A stretch of DNA of 64,000 nt from Phycisphaerae bacterium (GTDB lineage: Bacteria > Planctomycetota > Phycisphaerae > Phycisphaerales > UBA1924). Shown one piece after another: positions 33,084-42,614 of this stretch. The notes beneath the pieces are model-generated. The model made no database searches. It was given only the letters and a program-made list of their open reading frames with translations, and was not told where the DNA came from. The translations under genes were made by a program, and so were the position numbers. Positions within the stretch are counted from its first letter, which is position 1; every line of letters starts with the position of its first letter. The DNA is taken from contig JAEUIZ010000056.1 of the NCBI GenBank assembly GCA_016793805.1, forward strand, positions 124,001 to 188,000, in the 5' to 3' direction.

Positions 33084-35630
33084 CTACGTGCTCTGCGCGC
33101 CCGCCCCCACCGTGCCCTCGCGCGGCGTGTCCATGCCCTCGAAGTACAGGTGGTCCTGCGGCGTGCCCTGCTCGTCGTTCTTCCGCGTCACCACGATCCG
33201 GCCCTTCCCCGACGCCTCGCCCGACAGCAGCATCTCCGACAGCGGGTCCTCGATGTACTGCCCGATCGCGCGACGCAGCGGCCTGGCCCCGAACTCCGGG
33301 TTGTACCCCTTCTCGATCAGGAAGTCCTTCGCCAACTGGTCCAACTCCAGGTTCACGCCCTGCTGCCGCAGCCGCTTGGCCACCTTCCCGACCTCGTACT
33401 CGATGATCTGCACGAGGTCCTCCTTCGTCAGCGGATGGAACACGATCACGTCGTCCAGCCGGTTCAGGAACTCGGGCCGGAAGAACCGCTCGACCTCCTT
33501 CATCAGCGAGCCCTTCAGGCTGTCATAGTCCGCCGCCTGGCTCCGCTGGCGGAACCCGAACGAGCCCCCGCCCTTGATGACCTCCGCCCCGAGGTTCGAC
33601 GTCATCACCATGATCGTGTTGCGGAAGTCCACGTTCCGACCGAACGAGTCCGTCAGCCGACCTTCCTCCATGATCTGCAGCAGCATGTTGAACACGTCCG
33701 GGTGCGCCTTCTCCACCTCGTCGAGCAGGATCACCGCGTACGGACGCCGGCGGATCCGCTCCGTGAGTTGCCCGCCTTCCTCGTACCCGACATACCCGGG
33801 CGGCGCGCCCACCAGCCGAGACACGTTGTGCTTCTCCATGTACTCGCTCATGTCCAGGTGCAGGAGCGCCTCCTCGTCCCCGAACATGAACTCCGCCAGC
33901 GCCTTGGCCAAGAGCGTCTTGCCAACTCCCGTCGGGCCCAGGAACACGAACGACCCCATCGGCCGCTTCGGGTCCTTCAGCCCCGCCCGCGCCCGCCGGA
34001 TGCTCTTGGCGATCGCCTTGATCGCCTCGTCCTGCGAGATGACCTTCTTGTGCAGTTCCTTCTCCAGGTCCAGCAGCCGCTGCGCCTCCTGCTTCTCCAG
34101 TCGCTGCAGCGGCACGCCCGTCATCTTGCTCACGACCTCGGCGACGACTTCCTCGTCCACCACCCCGTCCACTTCCTTCGCACGGTCCTTCCACTGCCGC
34201 TGGATCTCTTCCTTCTTCTTCTTCGCCTGCTCGCACTTGTCGCGCAGTTCCGCCGCACGCTCGTAGTCCGCGGCCTTCACCGCCTCGTCCTTCTCGATCG
34301 CCAACTTCTCGATCTGCGCTTCCAGGTCCGCCAGGTCCGGCGGCTTGCTCATGCTCTTGATCCGGACCCGCGCCCCCGCCTCGTCGATCACGTCGATCGA
34401 CTTGTCCGGCTGCACCCGCCCCGTGATGTACCGGCCCGACAACTCCACCGCCGCCTTCAGCGCCTCGTCCGTGATCCGAACCCGGTGGTGGCTCTCGTAC
34501 CGATCCCGCAGACCCTTGAGGATCTCGATCGTCTGGTCGTTGCTCGGCGGGTCCACCGTGATCGCCTGGAATCGCCGCGCCAGCGCCGCGTCCTTCTCGA
34601 TGTACTTCCGGTACTCGTCGAACGTCGTCGCCCCGATGCACTGGATCTCCCCGCGGGCCAGCGCCGGCTTGAGCACGTTGCTCGCGTCGATCGCGCCCTC
34701 CGCACCGCCCGCCCCCACCAGCGTGTGCAACTCGTCGATGAACAGCACCACCGTCTTGGCCCGGCGGACCTCGTTCATCACCGCCTTGATCCGCTCCTCG
34801 AACTGCCCCCGGTACTTCGTCCCGGCCACCATCATCGCCAGGTCCAGCACCACGATCCGCTTGTCGTGCAGGATCTCGGGCACCTCGTTCGCCACGATCC
34901 GCTGCGCCAGACCCTCCACGATCGCCGTCTTCCCTACCCCCGCCTCGCCCAGCAGCACCGGGTTGTTCTTCGTCCGCCGGCACAACACCTGCACCAGCCG
35001 CTCGATCTCCGTCTCCCGCCCGATCACCGGATCCAGCGTTCCTTCCTTCGCCAACTCGGTCAGGTCGCGCCCGAAACTATCCAGCGCAGGCGTCTTGGAC
35101 TTCCCGCCCTTGCCCCGTGCCTCCCCGCCCGAGGCCGCCCCGGGCCCAGCGCCAGCAGTACCGCCGCCGGCGTCACCCTCCCCGCTCTCCGCACCGGCGC
35201 CCAGCAGGTTCAAGACCTCCTCGCGCACCTCCTCCAACTTCAATCCCAGGTTGCGCAACACCTGCGCGGCCACTCCGTCGTGCTCTCGCAGCAACCCCAA
35301 GAGCAGGTGCTCCGTTCCCACGTAGTTGTGGTTCAGGTTCCTCGCTTCCTCGATCGCGTACTCGATCACCTTCTTCGCCCGGGGCGTCTGGGGCAGTTTC
35401 CCCATCGTCACCATCTCCGGGCCGGCCTTCACCAACTTCTCCACCTCGAGGCGCACCTTCCGCAGATCCACCTCCAGGTTCTTCAGCACGTTCGCCCCGA
35501 CCCCCGAGCCTTCCTTCACCAGCCCGAGCAGGATGTGCTCGGTCCCGATGTACTCGTGGTTGAAGCGCTGGGCCTCCTGGTTCGCCAGGGCCATCACCTT
35601 GCGGGCTCGGTCTGTGAATCGTTCGAACAT
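33084..35630 (-). CDS. clpC: AAA+ chaperone ClpC
   Basis: An 848-residue Clp/Hsp100 unfoldase that feeds substrates to ClpP. The N-domain ([20 protein letters not shown]) holds two Clp_N repeats. The first AAA+ module has [15 protein letters not shown] and [21 protein letters not shown] motif ([15 protein letters not shown]) and middle coiled coil mark it as ClpC rather than ClpA or ClpB. The second module has [17 protein letters not shown] and [15 protein letters not shown]. An Ala/Gly/Pro linker near residues 140-170 is longer than usual. The ClpS adaptor gene is 12.5 kb away. ClpC is usually stress-induced; no CtsR-like operator is evident. Confidence 0.96.
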   Translation of the reverse strand: MFERFTDRARKVMALANQEAQRFNHEYIGTEHILLGLVKEGSGVGANVLKNLEVDLRKVRLEVEKLVKAGPEMVTMGKLPQTPRAKKVIEYAIEEARNLNHNYVGTEHLLLGLLREHDGVAAQVLRNLGLKLEEVREEVLNLLGAGAESGEGDAGGGTAGAGPGAASGGEARGKGGKSKTPALDSFGRDLTELAKEGTLDPVIGRETEIERLVQVLCRRTKNNPVLLGEAGVGKTAIVEGLAQRIVANEVPEILHDKRIVVLDLAMMVAGTKYRGQFEERIKAVMNEVRRAKTVVLFIDELHTLVGAGGAEGAIDASNVLKPALARGEIQCIGATTFDEYRKYIEKDAALARRFQAITVDPPSNDQTIEILKGLRDRYESHHRVRITDEALKAAVELSGRYITGRVQPDKSIDVIDEAGARVRIKSMSKPPDLADLEAQIEKLAIEKDEAVKAADYERAAELRDKCEQAKKKKEEIQRQWKDRAKEVDGVVDEEVVAEVVSKMTGVPLQRLEKQEAQRLLDLEKELHKKVISQDEAIKAIAKSIRRARAGLKDPKRPMGSFVFLGPTGVGKTLLAKALAEFMFGDEEALLHLDMSEYMEKHNVSRLVGAPPGYVGYEEGGQLTERIRRRPYAVILLDEVEKAHPDVFNMLLQIMEEGRLTDSFGRNVDFRNTIMVMTSNLGAEVIKGGGSFGFRQRSQAADYDSLKGSLMKEVERFFRPEFLNRLDDVIVFHPLTKEDLVQIIEYEVGKVAKRLRQQGVNLELDQLAKDFLIEKGYNPEFGARPLRRAIGQYIEDPLSEMLLSGEASGKGRIVVTRKNDEQGTPQDHLYFEGMDTPREGTVGAGAQST

Positions 35631-35869
35631 CGGCCTTCTCCCGGGTCGGGACTGTCCCGGCCACGTCTATCGGTTCGTCCGGGCACCCTCGCGCGGATGC
35701 CCGCCCCAAACGCCCCTCAAACGCCCACGCTCCAATGCTACACCCCGGCGGGTCATCCGGTTCTCTCTTGCACCCCCCATGCCATCGACTTTCCGCCCGC
35801 CCGCCGCGCCGGAGCACTTCCATCAGCCTTTCGCTCCGCCCCCGGCCCTCGCCCTGCCAATTCGGCGGC

Positions 35870-36652
35870 CTACACCAGCCCCGCCACCAACGCCCCCGCC
35901 AGCAGCAGCAGCGCCACGCCGATGAACTTGCGCAGCCCCGGCATCGTCACCTCGCGCAGCAACCGACGCCCGATCGTGGTTCCCGTGAACGCCGCCAGCG
36001 TCGCCGCGGCCACCAGCCCCCAGTTCGCGCGCAGCGCGTCCGCCTCCGACGCACGGATCGCGATGCCATACACCAGCAGCCGCGACACGTCCACGACCAC
36101 CGCGCCCGCGGCCCGAGTGGCCACCAGCGCCTCCTTGGTCAGCCCCACGCGCAGCAGGAACGCCGTGCGCAGCGCGCCCTGATGCCCCGAGAGCCCCCCA
36201 AAGAATCCCGAGACCAGCCCCCCGGCCCACAGCCAGCGACGATCGAACGACACCCGCTCCGACCCCGGCCACAACTCCAGCACCGCGAACCCCGCGATCA
36301 CCACGCCCACCACCACCTTGATCGGCGTCACCTCGGCGACGTGCCCCGCGATGCCGTAGGTCAGCCAGGTCGGGACGCGCGCCATTGACTCGAGCGCCAC
36401 GGCGCCGGCGATCGCGCCCAGCGACGCGGGGACGCCGTAGGCCACGACCGTGTGCCAGTGCGCGTGCCGGGCCATCAGCCCGAGTTTGAACACGTTGTTG
36501 GCCAGGTGCACCACCGCCGTCGCCGCCACCGCGACGGGGATCGGAAAGAACACCGCGAACGCCGGCATGAGCAGCGTCCCGAGCCCGAACCCGCTGAAGA
36601 AACTCATCGCCGCGACGACGACCGCCACGGAGCAGACGAGGAGGTAGTCCAT
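35870..36652 (-). CDS. TauE/SafE family membrane transporter
   Basis: A 260-residue polytopic protein with seven to eight spans and the duplicated TauE/SafE (DUF81) pattern: FFSGFGLGTLLMPAFAVFFP in the first half and SGFFGGLSGHQGALRTAFLL in the second. The family exports or imports sulfur-containing anions such as sulfite or sulfoacetate. The GGLSGxQG motif is the conserved substrate loop. Its ATG lies three bases after the stop of the Nif3-like gene, so they are cotranscribed. The substrate is unknown. Confidence 0.9.
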   Translation of the reverse strand: MDYLLVCSVAVVVAAMSFFSGFGLGTLLMPAFAVFFPIPVAVAATAVVHLANNVFKLGLMARHAHWHTVVAYGVPASLGAIAGAVALESMARVPTWLTYGIAGHVAEVTPIKVVVGVVIAGFAVLELWPGSERVSFDRRWLWAGGLVSGFFGGLSGHQGALRTAFLLRVGLTKEALVATRAAGAVVVDVSRLLVYGIAIRASEADALRANWGLVAAATLAAFTGTTIGRRLLREVTMPGLRKFIGVALLLLAGALVAGLV

Positions 36653-36655
36653 GCC

Positions 36656-37801
36656 CTACACCGGCACCCGCGGGCTCCGGTCCCGCTGGCTCACGACCAC
36701 GCTCGCGCCGGGGAGCGCCGCCGACAGCCGACGCGCCAGCCTCGGCAGGTACCCGCGCTCCGTGTTCGTGTGGCCCGCCAGGATCACGCTGGTCCCCGCG
36801 TTGAGCGCGTCGAGCAGTTCGTGGTGCTTCATCTCCCCGGTGATGAAGACCTCGCACCCGTCGGCCCGGGCCGCGGCCGCCATCGACGCCCCCGAGCCCG
36901 GCACGACCCCGATCGTCGAGATCGGGCGGTCCTCGTCCCCGGCTCGCGCGACGTTCACCACCGCGATCCCCAGGTGCGCCTTGAGCCGTTCCGCCAGCGC
37001 CGCCAGCGTCGCGGGCTGGTCGAGCACCAGCCGGCGTCCGGGGCCCTGGCTCCGCTCGGGACGCCCCAGCAGTTCGTACACGTCCACCGCCGGCTCCTCA
37101 TACGGGTGGAACCGCCGGAGCACCTCCATCGCCAGCGGGAGCGCCGCCTTCGAGCAGACCATCTCCAGCCGGAGTTCCGCCGCTCGCTCGAGCCGGCCCG
37201 GCGCGCCCACCGACGGGTGCGTCCCCGCGCCACCGAAAAACGTCCCGGTGCCCATCGTCGCGAACGAGCAGACCTGATAGCCCCCGATGATCCCCGCGCC
37301 CGCCGACGCCAGCGCGTTGCGCAACTCGTCGGCCGACCGCTCCGGCACGAACGTCACGATCTTCACTTCCTGCGTGGCCTCCCGCGCCACATGCGGCAGC
37401 AGCGCCCGGCAATCCCCCGCGACCCGGCCTTCCGCCCCGCCTCCCGAGATTCCCTCGCACAACCAGTCCGTCACCCCGCCCGCCGCAGCGTCCAGCGCCG
37501 TGTGCGGGGAATACACCGCCATCCCCGCCTCCATCGCCCCCAGCAGCACCCGGCCCCGAGGCGTCGCGCCCGTGATCCGCTTCATCCCCTCCCAGATCGG
37601 GGGGTGGTACGCCACGACCGCCGACGCGCGCGCGCCCGTGGCTTCGGCCAGCACCCGCTCCGTCAGGTCGATCGTCAGCACGATCGGGCCCGACACCTCC
37701 CGATCCATCGACCCCACCAGCAGGCCCACGTTGTCCCACGGCTCGGCCAGGTTCAGCGGCGCGATCGCCTCCATCGCGCGCACGAGATCGGTCACTCGCA
37801 T
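36656..37801 (-). CDS. Nif3-like dinuclear metal-centre protein
   Basis: A 381-residue member of the Nif3/YqfO/DUF34 family: ring-shaped hexamers with a two-metal site, reported as GTP cyclohydrolase-like or metal-chaperone proteins but without a settled role. EPWDNVGLLVG opens the domain, and VVAYHPPIWEGMKRI has the first His. FITGEMKHHELLDAL and GHTNTERGYLPRL supply the rest of the site. The central insert (about residues 135-245, VTFVPERSADELRNALASAG) is the CutA/PII-like domain of longer family members. TACAAT at 37819-37824 on this strand is a good -10. Divergent from ispE; TauE/SafE follows. Confidence 0.9.
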   Translation of the reverse strand: MRVTDLVRAMEAIAPLNLAEPWDNVGLLVGSMDREVSGPIVLTIDLTERVLAEATGARASAVVAYHPPIWEGMKRITGATPRGRVLLGAMEAGMAVYSPHTALDAAAGGVTDWLCEGISGGGAEGRVAGDCRALLPHVAREATQEVKIVTFVPERSADELRNALASAGAGIIGGYQVCSFATMGTGTFFGGAGTHPSVGAPGRLERAAELRLEMVCSKAALPLAMEVLRRFHPYEEPAVDVYELLGRPERSQGPGRRLVLDQPATLAALAERLKAHLGIAVVNVARAGDEDRPISTIGVVPGSGASMAAAARADGCEVFITGEMKHHELLDALNAGTSVILAGHTNTERGYLPRLARRLSAALPGASVVVSQRDRSPRVPV

Positions 37802-37853
37802 GGTTCGCTCCCGATCCAATTGTATGGACCGGCCCGCGCACGCACCCGGTCTC

Positions 37854-37859
37854 TACGAT
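37854..37859 (+). promoter_or_regulatory. -10-like hexamer, leaderless start of ispE
   Basis: TACGAT ends seven bases before the ispE ATG with no ribosome binding site. It lies back-to-back with the TACAAT -10 of the divergent Nif3-like gene. Confidence 0.45.
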
Positions 37860-37866
37860 CGCACCC

Positions 37867-38808
37867 ATGCGGCTCATCGCCCACGCCAAGATCAACCTCG
37901 CGCTGGCCGTCGGGCCGCCGATCCCCGCGGGCCAGCCCCATGCCGGGTTCCATCCCATCGCGTCGATCATGCACGCGATCGACCTGGCAGGGACGGTCGA
38001 GATCGTGCGCACGGGCGCGCCCTCCGGGGCCAGCGAGCACCGGGTCGAGTGGTCGCCGGACGCGCCGCGACCCTCGCCGATCGACTGGCCGATGGAGAAG
38101 GACCTGGTCGTGCGCGCGCATCGGGCGCTTGAAACGCGCGTTCAGCGCGCGCTCCCGGCGCGGGTGCGCGTCGCCAAGCGTGTGCCGGTGGGCGCGGGGC
38201 TGGGCGGGGGGTCGTCGGAGGCCGCGGCGGCGCTGGCGGGGCTGGATCAGGAGTTCGATCTGCGGCTGGGGCACGCGGCGCTGGCCGAGGTCGCGCGCAC
38301 GATCGGGTCCGACGTGGCGTTCTTTCTGGACGACGGCGACGGGGGAGGTGGGGGGGGGGTGCCCAGACCGGCGCTGGTGACGGGCGCGGCGGACACGATC
38401 GTTCGCCTCCCGAGGCGGGCGGGTTGGCTGGTGCTGGCGCTCCCGGCGTTCGGGTGTCCGACGGGAGAGGTGTACCGCGCGTTCGACGCCACGCGACCCG
38501 GGCCGATCCGGGAGGACGCGGTTCGAGCGCTGGCGGCGGACCGATCCTGGCCGCCGGGTGGAATCGGGGGCGCGGCGGGGGGCGGAGGGTTGTTCAACGA
38601 TCTGACGTCGGCGGCGGAGGCGGTGCGTCCGGCGCTGGGGTCGCTGCGGCGGGGGCTCGAGTCCGCGTGCGGGCGGACGTGGCACATGAGCGGGAGCGGG
38701 AGCACGCTGTTCCTGCCGGTGGCGACCTCGGCCGAGGCGCACGCGATCGCTTCGAAGATGCGTCGGGATCGGCCCGATGCAGAGTACGTGCCCGCGCGGC
38801 TCGTGTAA
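37867..38808 (+). CDS. ispE: 4-diphosphocytidyl-2-C-methyl-D-erythritol kinase
   Basis: GHMP kinase of the MEP isoprenoid pathway, phosphorylating CDP-methylerythritol. AHAKINLAL holds the catalytic Lys8, VPVGAGLGGGSSEAAAAL (about residues 107-122) is the ATP loop, and GSDVAFFL carries the catalytic Asp149. WHMSGSGSTLFLP is the third GHMP motif. A glycine/aspartate stretch (DGDGGGGGG) directly after the Asp motif is an insertion encoded by G5 and G10 runs, not part of the usual enzyme, yet the frame is intact. No other MEP gene is near. Confidence 0.92.
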   Translation: MRLIAHAKINLALAVGPPIPAGQPHAGFHPIASIMHAIDLAGTVEIVRTGAPSGASEHRVEWSPDAPRPSPIDWPMEKDLVVRAHRALETRVQRALPARVRVAKRVPVGAGLGGGSSEAAAALAGLDQEFDLRLGHAALAEVARTIGSDVAFFLDDGDGGGGGGVPRPALVTGAADTIVRLPRRAGWLVLALPAFGCPTGEVYRAFDATRPGPIREDAVRALAADRSWPPGGIGGAAGGGGLFNDLTSAAEAVRPALGSLRRGLESACGRTWHMSGSGSTLFLPVATSAEAHAIASKMRRDRPDAEYVPARLV

Positions 38809-38908
38809 CCGTCGGCGGACCCGTACACTGGGCGGAAGGGCACGGAACGCGGGCGCATGCGGCGACGATCGTCGCGCTCCGCACGGCCGAAGGCGAAGGA
38901 CTCACGCG

Positions 38909-39868
38909 ATGGCACAGAGCAAGCCGGTGGTGGGGATCGACCTGGGCGGGACGAACATGCAGATCGCGGTGGTGAGCCCGGAGCGGACGATCCTGGGGCG
39001 GGCGAAGAAAAAGACCAAGCCCGACGACGGACGGGACGCGGTCTTGGCGCGGATCGCCGAGGGCGTGCAGGAGGCGTGCGCGGACGCGAAGATCGCGCTG
39101 AGCGACCTGGCGGGGCTGGGGATCGGGGCGCCGGGGGCGATCGAGCCGTCGGCGGGGGTGGTGCTCGAGGCGGTGAACCTGCGGTGGAACGACGTGCCGC
39201 TGGCGGACCTGTTGCGGAAGCGATTGAACATGCCGGCGTTCGTGGACAACGACGTGAACGTGGCGGTGTACGCCGAGAACGTGATGGGGGCGGGGGAGCA
39301 GTCGCGCGACCTGCTCGGGGTGTGGGTGGGGACGGGGATCGGGGGCGGGCTGATCCTGAACGGGGCGATGTACTACGGGACGTTCTTCACGGCGGGGGAG
39401 ATCGGGCACACGATCCTGTTCCCGGGGATCCCGCTGGGCTCGCGGTCGCTGGAGCACAACTGCTCGCGGACGGCGGTGGTGGACCGGATCGTGCGGCTGG
39501 TGAAGTCGAACCGTCGCTCGGTGATCCCGTCGCTGGTCGATGGGGACCTCGAGCAGGTGAAGTCCAAGACGGTGGCGAAGGCGTACCAGATGGGGGACGA
39601 GTTGACGGTGCAGGTGGTGGACCACGTCGCGGACCTCCTGGGGATCGCGATCGCGAACGTGGTGACGCTGCTGTCGCTGCCGCGGGTGGTGCTGGGGGGC
39701 GGGCTGACCGAGGCGCTGGGGGACGCGCTGGTGGAGCGGGTGAAGAAGTCGGCGCGGGCGAACGTCTTTCCGGACAAGTGCAAGCAGGTGAAGGTGGTGG
39801 CGACGCGGCTCCTGGATGATGCCGGGGCGCTGGGCGCGGCCCTCATCGCGCAGGATCGGTTGGGGTAG
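38909..39868 (+). CDS. ROK-family sugar kinase (glucokinase-like), no zinc motif
   Basis: A 319-residue sugar kinase of the ROK family. VGIDLGGTNMQIAVV is the phosphate-binding loop, GIGAPGAIEPSAGVV the sugar-side block, FVDNDVNVAVYAE has the catalytic Asp, and WVGTGIGGGLILNG the adenosine loop. GEIGHT keeps the first zinc-ligand region, but the CxCGxxGCxE cluster that follows in most ROK proteins is replaced by SLEHNCSRTAV. That leaves a single cysteine, so zinc binding is doubtful. Glucose is the likeliest substrate. Its end overlaps the convergent DUF1573-like gene by 26 bases. Confidence 0.9.
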   Translation: MAQSKPVVGIDLGGTNMQIAVVSPERTILGRAKKKTKPDDGRDAVLARIAEGVQEACADAKIALSDLAGLGIGAPGAIEPSAGVVLEAVNLRWNDVPLADLLRKRLNMPAFVDNDVNVAVYAENVMGAGEQSRDLLGVWVGTGIGGGLILNGAMYYGTFFTAGEIGHTILFPGIPLGSRSLEHNCSRTAVVDRIVRLVKSNRRSVIPSLVDGDLEQVKSKTVAKAYQMGDELTVQVVDHVADLLGIAIANVVTLLSLPRVVLGGGLTEALGDALVERVKKSARANVFPDKCKQVKVVATRLLDDAGALGAALIAQDRLG

Positions 39869-40916
39869 GGAGCGACAACCAGAGCACAGGAATCTCGGTG
39901 AGGATCGCTCCATCCGCGCCGAGCACGAGCACGCGCGTCTCACCCGACGGGGCGTCGGCGATCCGCGGCCGTGCCGTCGCGCGCAGCACCCACCCTCCAG
40001 TGTCCAACGCCACAGGAGTCTCGATGTCGATCGGTGCCCGAGCGTCCGCGACCCTTGCTCGCAGCGGTCCCGCGAACGCAAGGTCAGGCGAGCATGGCCT
40101 GAGCAGGAGTTCGGTGTGCTCGAGTTGCCAGCCGTCGGCACGCCGCACCGCGACGAAGCCGGCTGGTGAAGGCATGAGCCAGGGCTGGACCGTCCACGCG
40201 ATACTGACTCGCTGGGGCTGGCCGGCGTCGCCCTCGACCTGGAACTCGACCGATCCTCGGTGGAGGCCGACGGGTCGATCCGCGAGTTTCAGCACGACTC
40301 GCACCGCCGAGTCGCACCCGGCGACGGGCTCGACGGCGCCCACCGCACACCAGGGTTGTCGCGGCGTGACGGAGGAGAGCCGCGGCCGCATGCCATCGGG
40401 CCTCCGAATGAAGAACGCGGCTTCGGGTATCTGCCCGAGAGGCGAGGCGACGCGCACGATCACGGGCCACGCGACGGCCTCGATGTCCGGGGCGTACTCG
40501 ATCGACACTCGAACGGTCTGCGCCGTCGAGCCGGGCTCGGCCTCGCCGGAGGCGCGCGCCTCGATGACGGCGGTGTAGGCCTGCGGGATCGCCACGTGGG
40601 CCGCCGTGGTCCGCAGCGTGAGCCCGACGGACTCTGCTGGCGGGATCACGTTGCCGTCAAGCCGCGCGACCGTGCAGGGGCAGGAGGTCCCCACGACCCG
40701 CACGGACACATGGTGGGCCGAGACATTCTCGATGAGAACACGACGAACAACGGGCTGACCTGGCTTGAAGACACCACGATCACTCGGTTGCGTCTCGACC
40801 ACGCGGACCAGCGGGGCGACTTGGGCGTACACGGGGGCGCGTGTGACCAGCAGCACCGCGATCGCGGCGAGAATCCTCAAGGCACGGCTCGCGGCGGCGC
40901 GCTGTTGGGCAACCAC
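39843..40916 (-). CDS. exported DUF1573-like protein
   Basis: A 357-residue exported protein. A signal peptide ends near APVYA/Q. Residues 45-140 have the DUF1573 pattern: FKPGQPVVRRVLIENVSAHH, the CxC signature TSCPCTVARLDG, and IPPAESVGLTLRTTA. A second, less recognisable beta-rich half follows (VEFQVEGDAGQPQRVSIAWT). DUF1573 domains are Ig-like and typical of exported proteins in Bacteroidetes and planctomycetes; the activity is unknown. Last gene of a three-gene run whose members overlap, here by 40 bases, with a GTG start. It is convergent with, and overlaps, the ROK kinase gene. Confidence 0.8.
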   Translation of the reverse strand: MVAQQRAAASRALRILAAIAVLLVTRAPVYAQVAPLVRVVETQPSDRGVFKPGQPVVRRVLIENVSAHHVSVRVVGTSCPCTVARLDGNVIPPAESVGLTLRTTAAHVAIPQAYTAVIEARASGEAEPGSTAQTVRVSIEYAPDIEAVAWPVIVRVASPLGQIPEAAFFIRRPDGMRPRLSSVTPRQPWCAVGAVEPVAGCDSAVRVVLKLADRPVGLHRGSVEFQVEGDAGQPQRVSIAWTVQPWLMPSPAGFVAVRRADGWQLEHTELLLRPCSPDLAFAGPLRARVADARAPIDIETPVALDTGGWVLRATARPRIADAPSGETRVLVLGADGAILTEIPVLWLSLPTPTDPAR

Positions 40917-41938
40917 TCGTCGGTCCCGGCTTTCTTCACGCGATCGCGGAGCGTGTCGAGGATCAGAAACTCGCGCGGGTACGTCGCGTCAAACGCGGAG
41001 CGATCGATCGGCTCGTTGACCGAGGCGTAGTGTGCCTCGATCGAGAGAACAGGAACCATGGGAAGCGAGGGCGCTTCAGAGTGGTGGAACGCGTCCTGCA
41101 AGGCCGCGTGGTACGAGGCGACGGTCGCCGCATCGAGCGTGGCCGGGTGGAGAGGCAGGGATCGCGCGTCGAGCGCGGCGGTGAGGGCCGCCGTCTGTTC
41201 AGGAGTCGGCTGGAACTTGCGAGTCGCGAGCGTCCCTCGGCTGGGCAACCAGACACCACCGACGTGCTCGAATGCCTCGACCTCAAAGTGGTCATACGGG
41301 ATGCGGATCAAACGATCCCGGATCCAGATGCTCCGCGGCGCGAAGCCGTGCCCGGTGTCGACCTCGACCTCCACCGAGGCGAGGAGCGGCCCCAGTTCGG
41401 CCGAGCACGCGAGGATCGGCAGATGCCGGTCGGAGAACCGCTCGATGCGCAGATCGGTGGACTCGAGCAGAATCTCTGGAAGCGATCGATGGCCGGTCGG
41501 GTCAACCTGACGGCCCCACCAGCAGTCCACCGCGAGCACGGTACGACGATCGTTCTCGTACCCCCGAATCGTCCCGGACCCACGCGAATCGAACGTGGAC
41601 AGAGCGACGCCGTCGAAAGCGTACCGTCCTCGAAACTCGATCGGCTCCGCCTGGGACGCGCTGCGGGCGAGATCGACGAAGTCGGATCGCCACCGACCCA
41701 TGTCGTCGATGACCTGCGTGCTCGTTCGAGTGAGCGCTCTCGGTGTGCCGACTTCCAGGACGAGCGTTTGCGTCCAGCGCAGGCTTCGGATGCTCTGGTC
41801 GTGGACCTGCATCGCGCGTGCGAGAAGGCTCGCCTCGGAAGGCTCGCCGCAGCCGGAGACGGAGAGCAATATGGATATCAGGAAGGACGCGATGACGGCG
41901 TGTCTCCGGCCGGCGGGAGCGGGCTGAATCAGGTGCAA
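40877..41938 (-). CDS. lipoprotein of unknown function, LolA/RseB-like start
   Basis: A 353-residue lipoprotein: hydrophobic N-terminus ending LSVSGCGEPSEAS, with the lipobox cysteine near residue 30. The start of the mature part (AMQVHDQSIRSLRWTQTLVL) and the repeated beta strands (GRYAFDGVALSTFDSRG, RSIWIRDRLIRIPYDHF) recall lipoprotein-binding LolA/RseB folds, a weak similarity judged by eye. It overlaps the Cys-rich gene before it by ten bases and the DUF1573 gene after it by 40. The tight packing argues for a common function. Confidence 0.75.
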   Translation of the reverse strand: MHLIQPAPAGRRHAVIASFLISILLSVSGCGEPSEASLLARAMQVHDQSIRSLRWTQTLVLEVGTPRALTRTSTQVIDDMGRWRSDFVDLARSASQAEPIEFRGRYAFDGVALSTFDSRGSGTIRGYENDRRTVLAVDCWWGRQVDPTGHRSLPEILLESTDLRIERFSDRHLPILACSAELGPLLASVEVEVDTGHGFAPRSIWIRDRLIRIPYDHFEVEAFEHVGGVWLPSRGTLATRKFQPTPEQTAALTAALDARSLPLHPATLDAATVASYHAALQDAFHHSEAPSLPMVPVLSIEAHYASVNEPIDRSAFDATYPREFLILDTLRDRVKKAGTDEWLPNSAPPRAVP

Positions 41939-42423
41939 CTACCGATGTCGCAGGAGTTGGTAGTTGGCGTCGATGTGAGGCTGCACGCGCACGGGCGCTC
42001 AAACTGAGTCTGAGACGTGGAGAAAAAGCACGGCGCCTCGTTGATGGTGCCGCAGGTGAAGATGCCGCCGGTGCCGACGCTGCACTTCTCCGTCGAATCT
42101 TGCACGCACAGGTTCGTGGTGCCGGTCCCGGCGCATCTCTTGCAGACGCCCGTGCAAACCCCACCGGGAGTGACGCCGTCCCAAGTGCATCCAGCGGGCC
42201 CGATGTCGCCCCGAGGGTCGACATTCACCAGGGTTGCGCCGGTGCAGGATGCGGCGACACACTTGTGGAAGTCCCAGTTGAACCCCGCCTCGCCGTCACC
42301 CGGTTGAACCTCGCCGCCATAGACATCGAGAAGGCCGCCTTGTGCCATGGCGGTTCGTGAGCCGCCGAGGCTTAGAACGAAGAGCGCGATAGCCTTCAGT
42401 GCCGCCTTCTTGCATGAAGTCAT
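41929..42423 (-). CDS. exported cysteine-rich protein
   Basis: A 164-residue exported protein with a signal peptide (MTSCKKAALKAIALFVLSLG) cleaved near AMA/Q. The mature part has about fourteen cysteines in pairs (HKCVAASCTG, CTWDGVTPGGVCTGVCKRCAG, PCACSL, SCDIGSCT), compatible with a disulfide-knit domain. Family not recognised. It heads the overlapping run of three genes and has the clearest promoter of this part of the window, so the three probably form one regulated surface or periplasmic unit. I start at the ATG at 42423; the frame is open upstream without meaning. Confidence 0.75.
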   Translation of the reverse strand: MTSCKKAALKAIALFVLSLGGSRTAMAQGGLLDVYGGEVQPGDGEAGFNWDFHKCVAASCTGATLVNVDPRGDIGPAGCTWDGVTPGGVCTGVCKRCAGTGTTNLCVQDSTEKCSVGTGGIFTCGTINEAPCFFSTSQTQFERPCACSLTSTPTTNSCDIGSCT

Positions 42424-42444
42424 GTGACACTCCGTTCGGCGCGC

Positions 42445-42473
42445 AGCATACACGCATGACATCGGTACGTCAA
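42445..42473 (-). promoter_or_regulatory. sigma70-like promoter of the Cys-rich operon
   Basis: Minus strand: TTGACG, 17-base spacer ending GCGTG, TATGCT, then 21 bases to the ATG. The spacing and both hexamers are near consensus. Confidence 0.65.
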
Positions 42474-42614
42474 GCAATGACGGCACGAGGTGTTTGCTCG
42501 GCGTGTCATCCCCGGACTGCACTTGGCACGCGTTCGCACGCACGCATGCCGTACTCGCCTTCATTCGGGAGTTGCGCGAGTCGTGTCGGATTCATTCTGA
42601 GGAAGCACGGCGCT

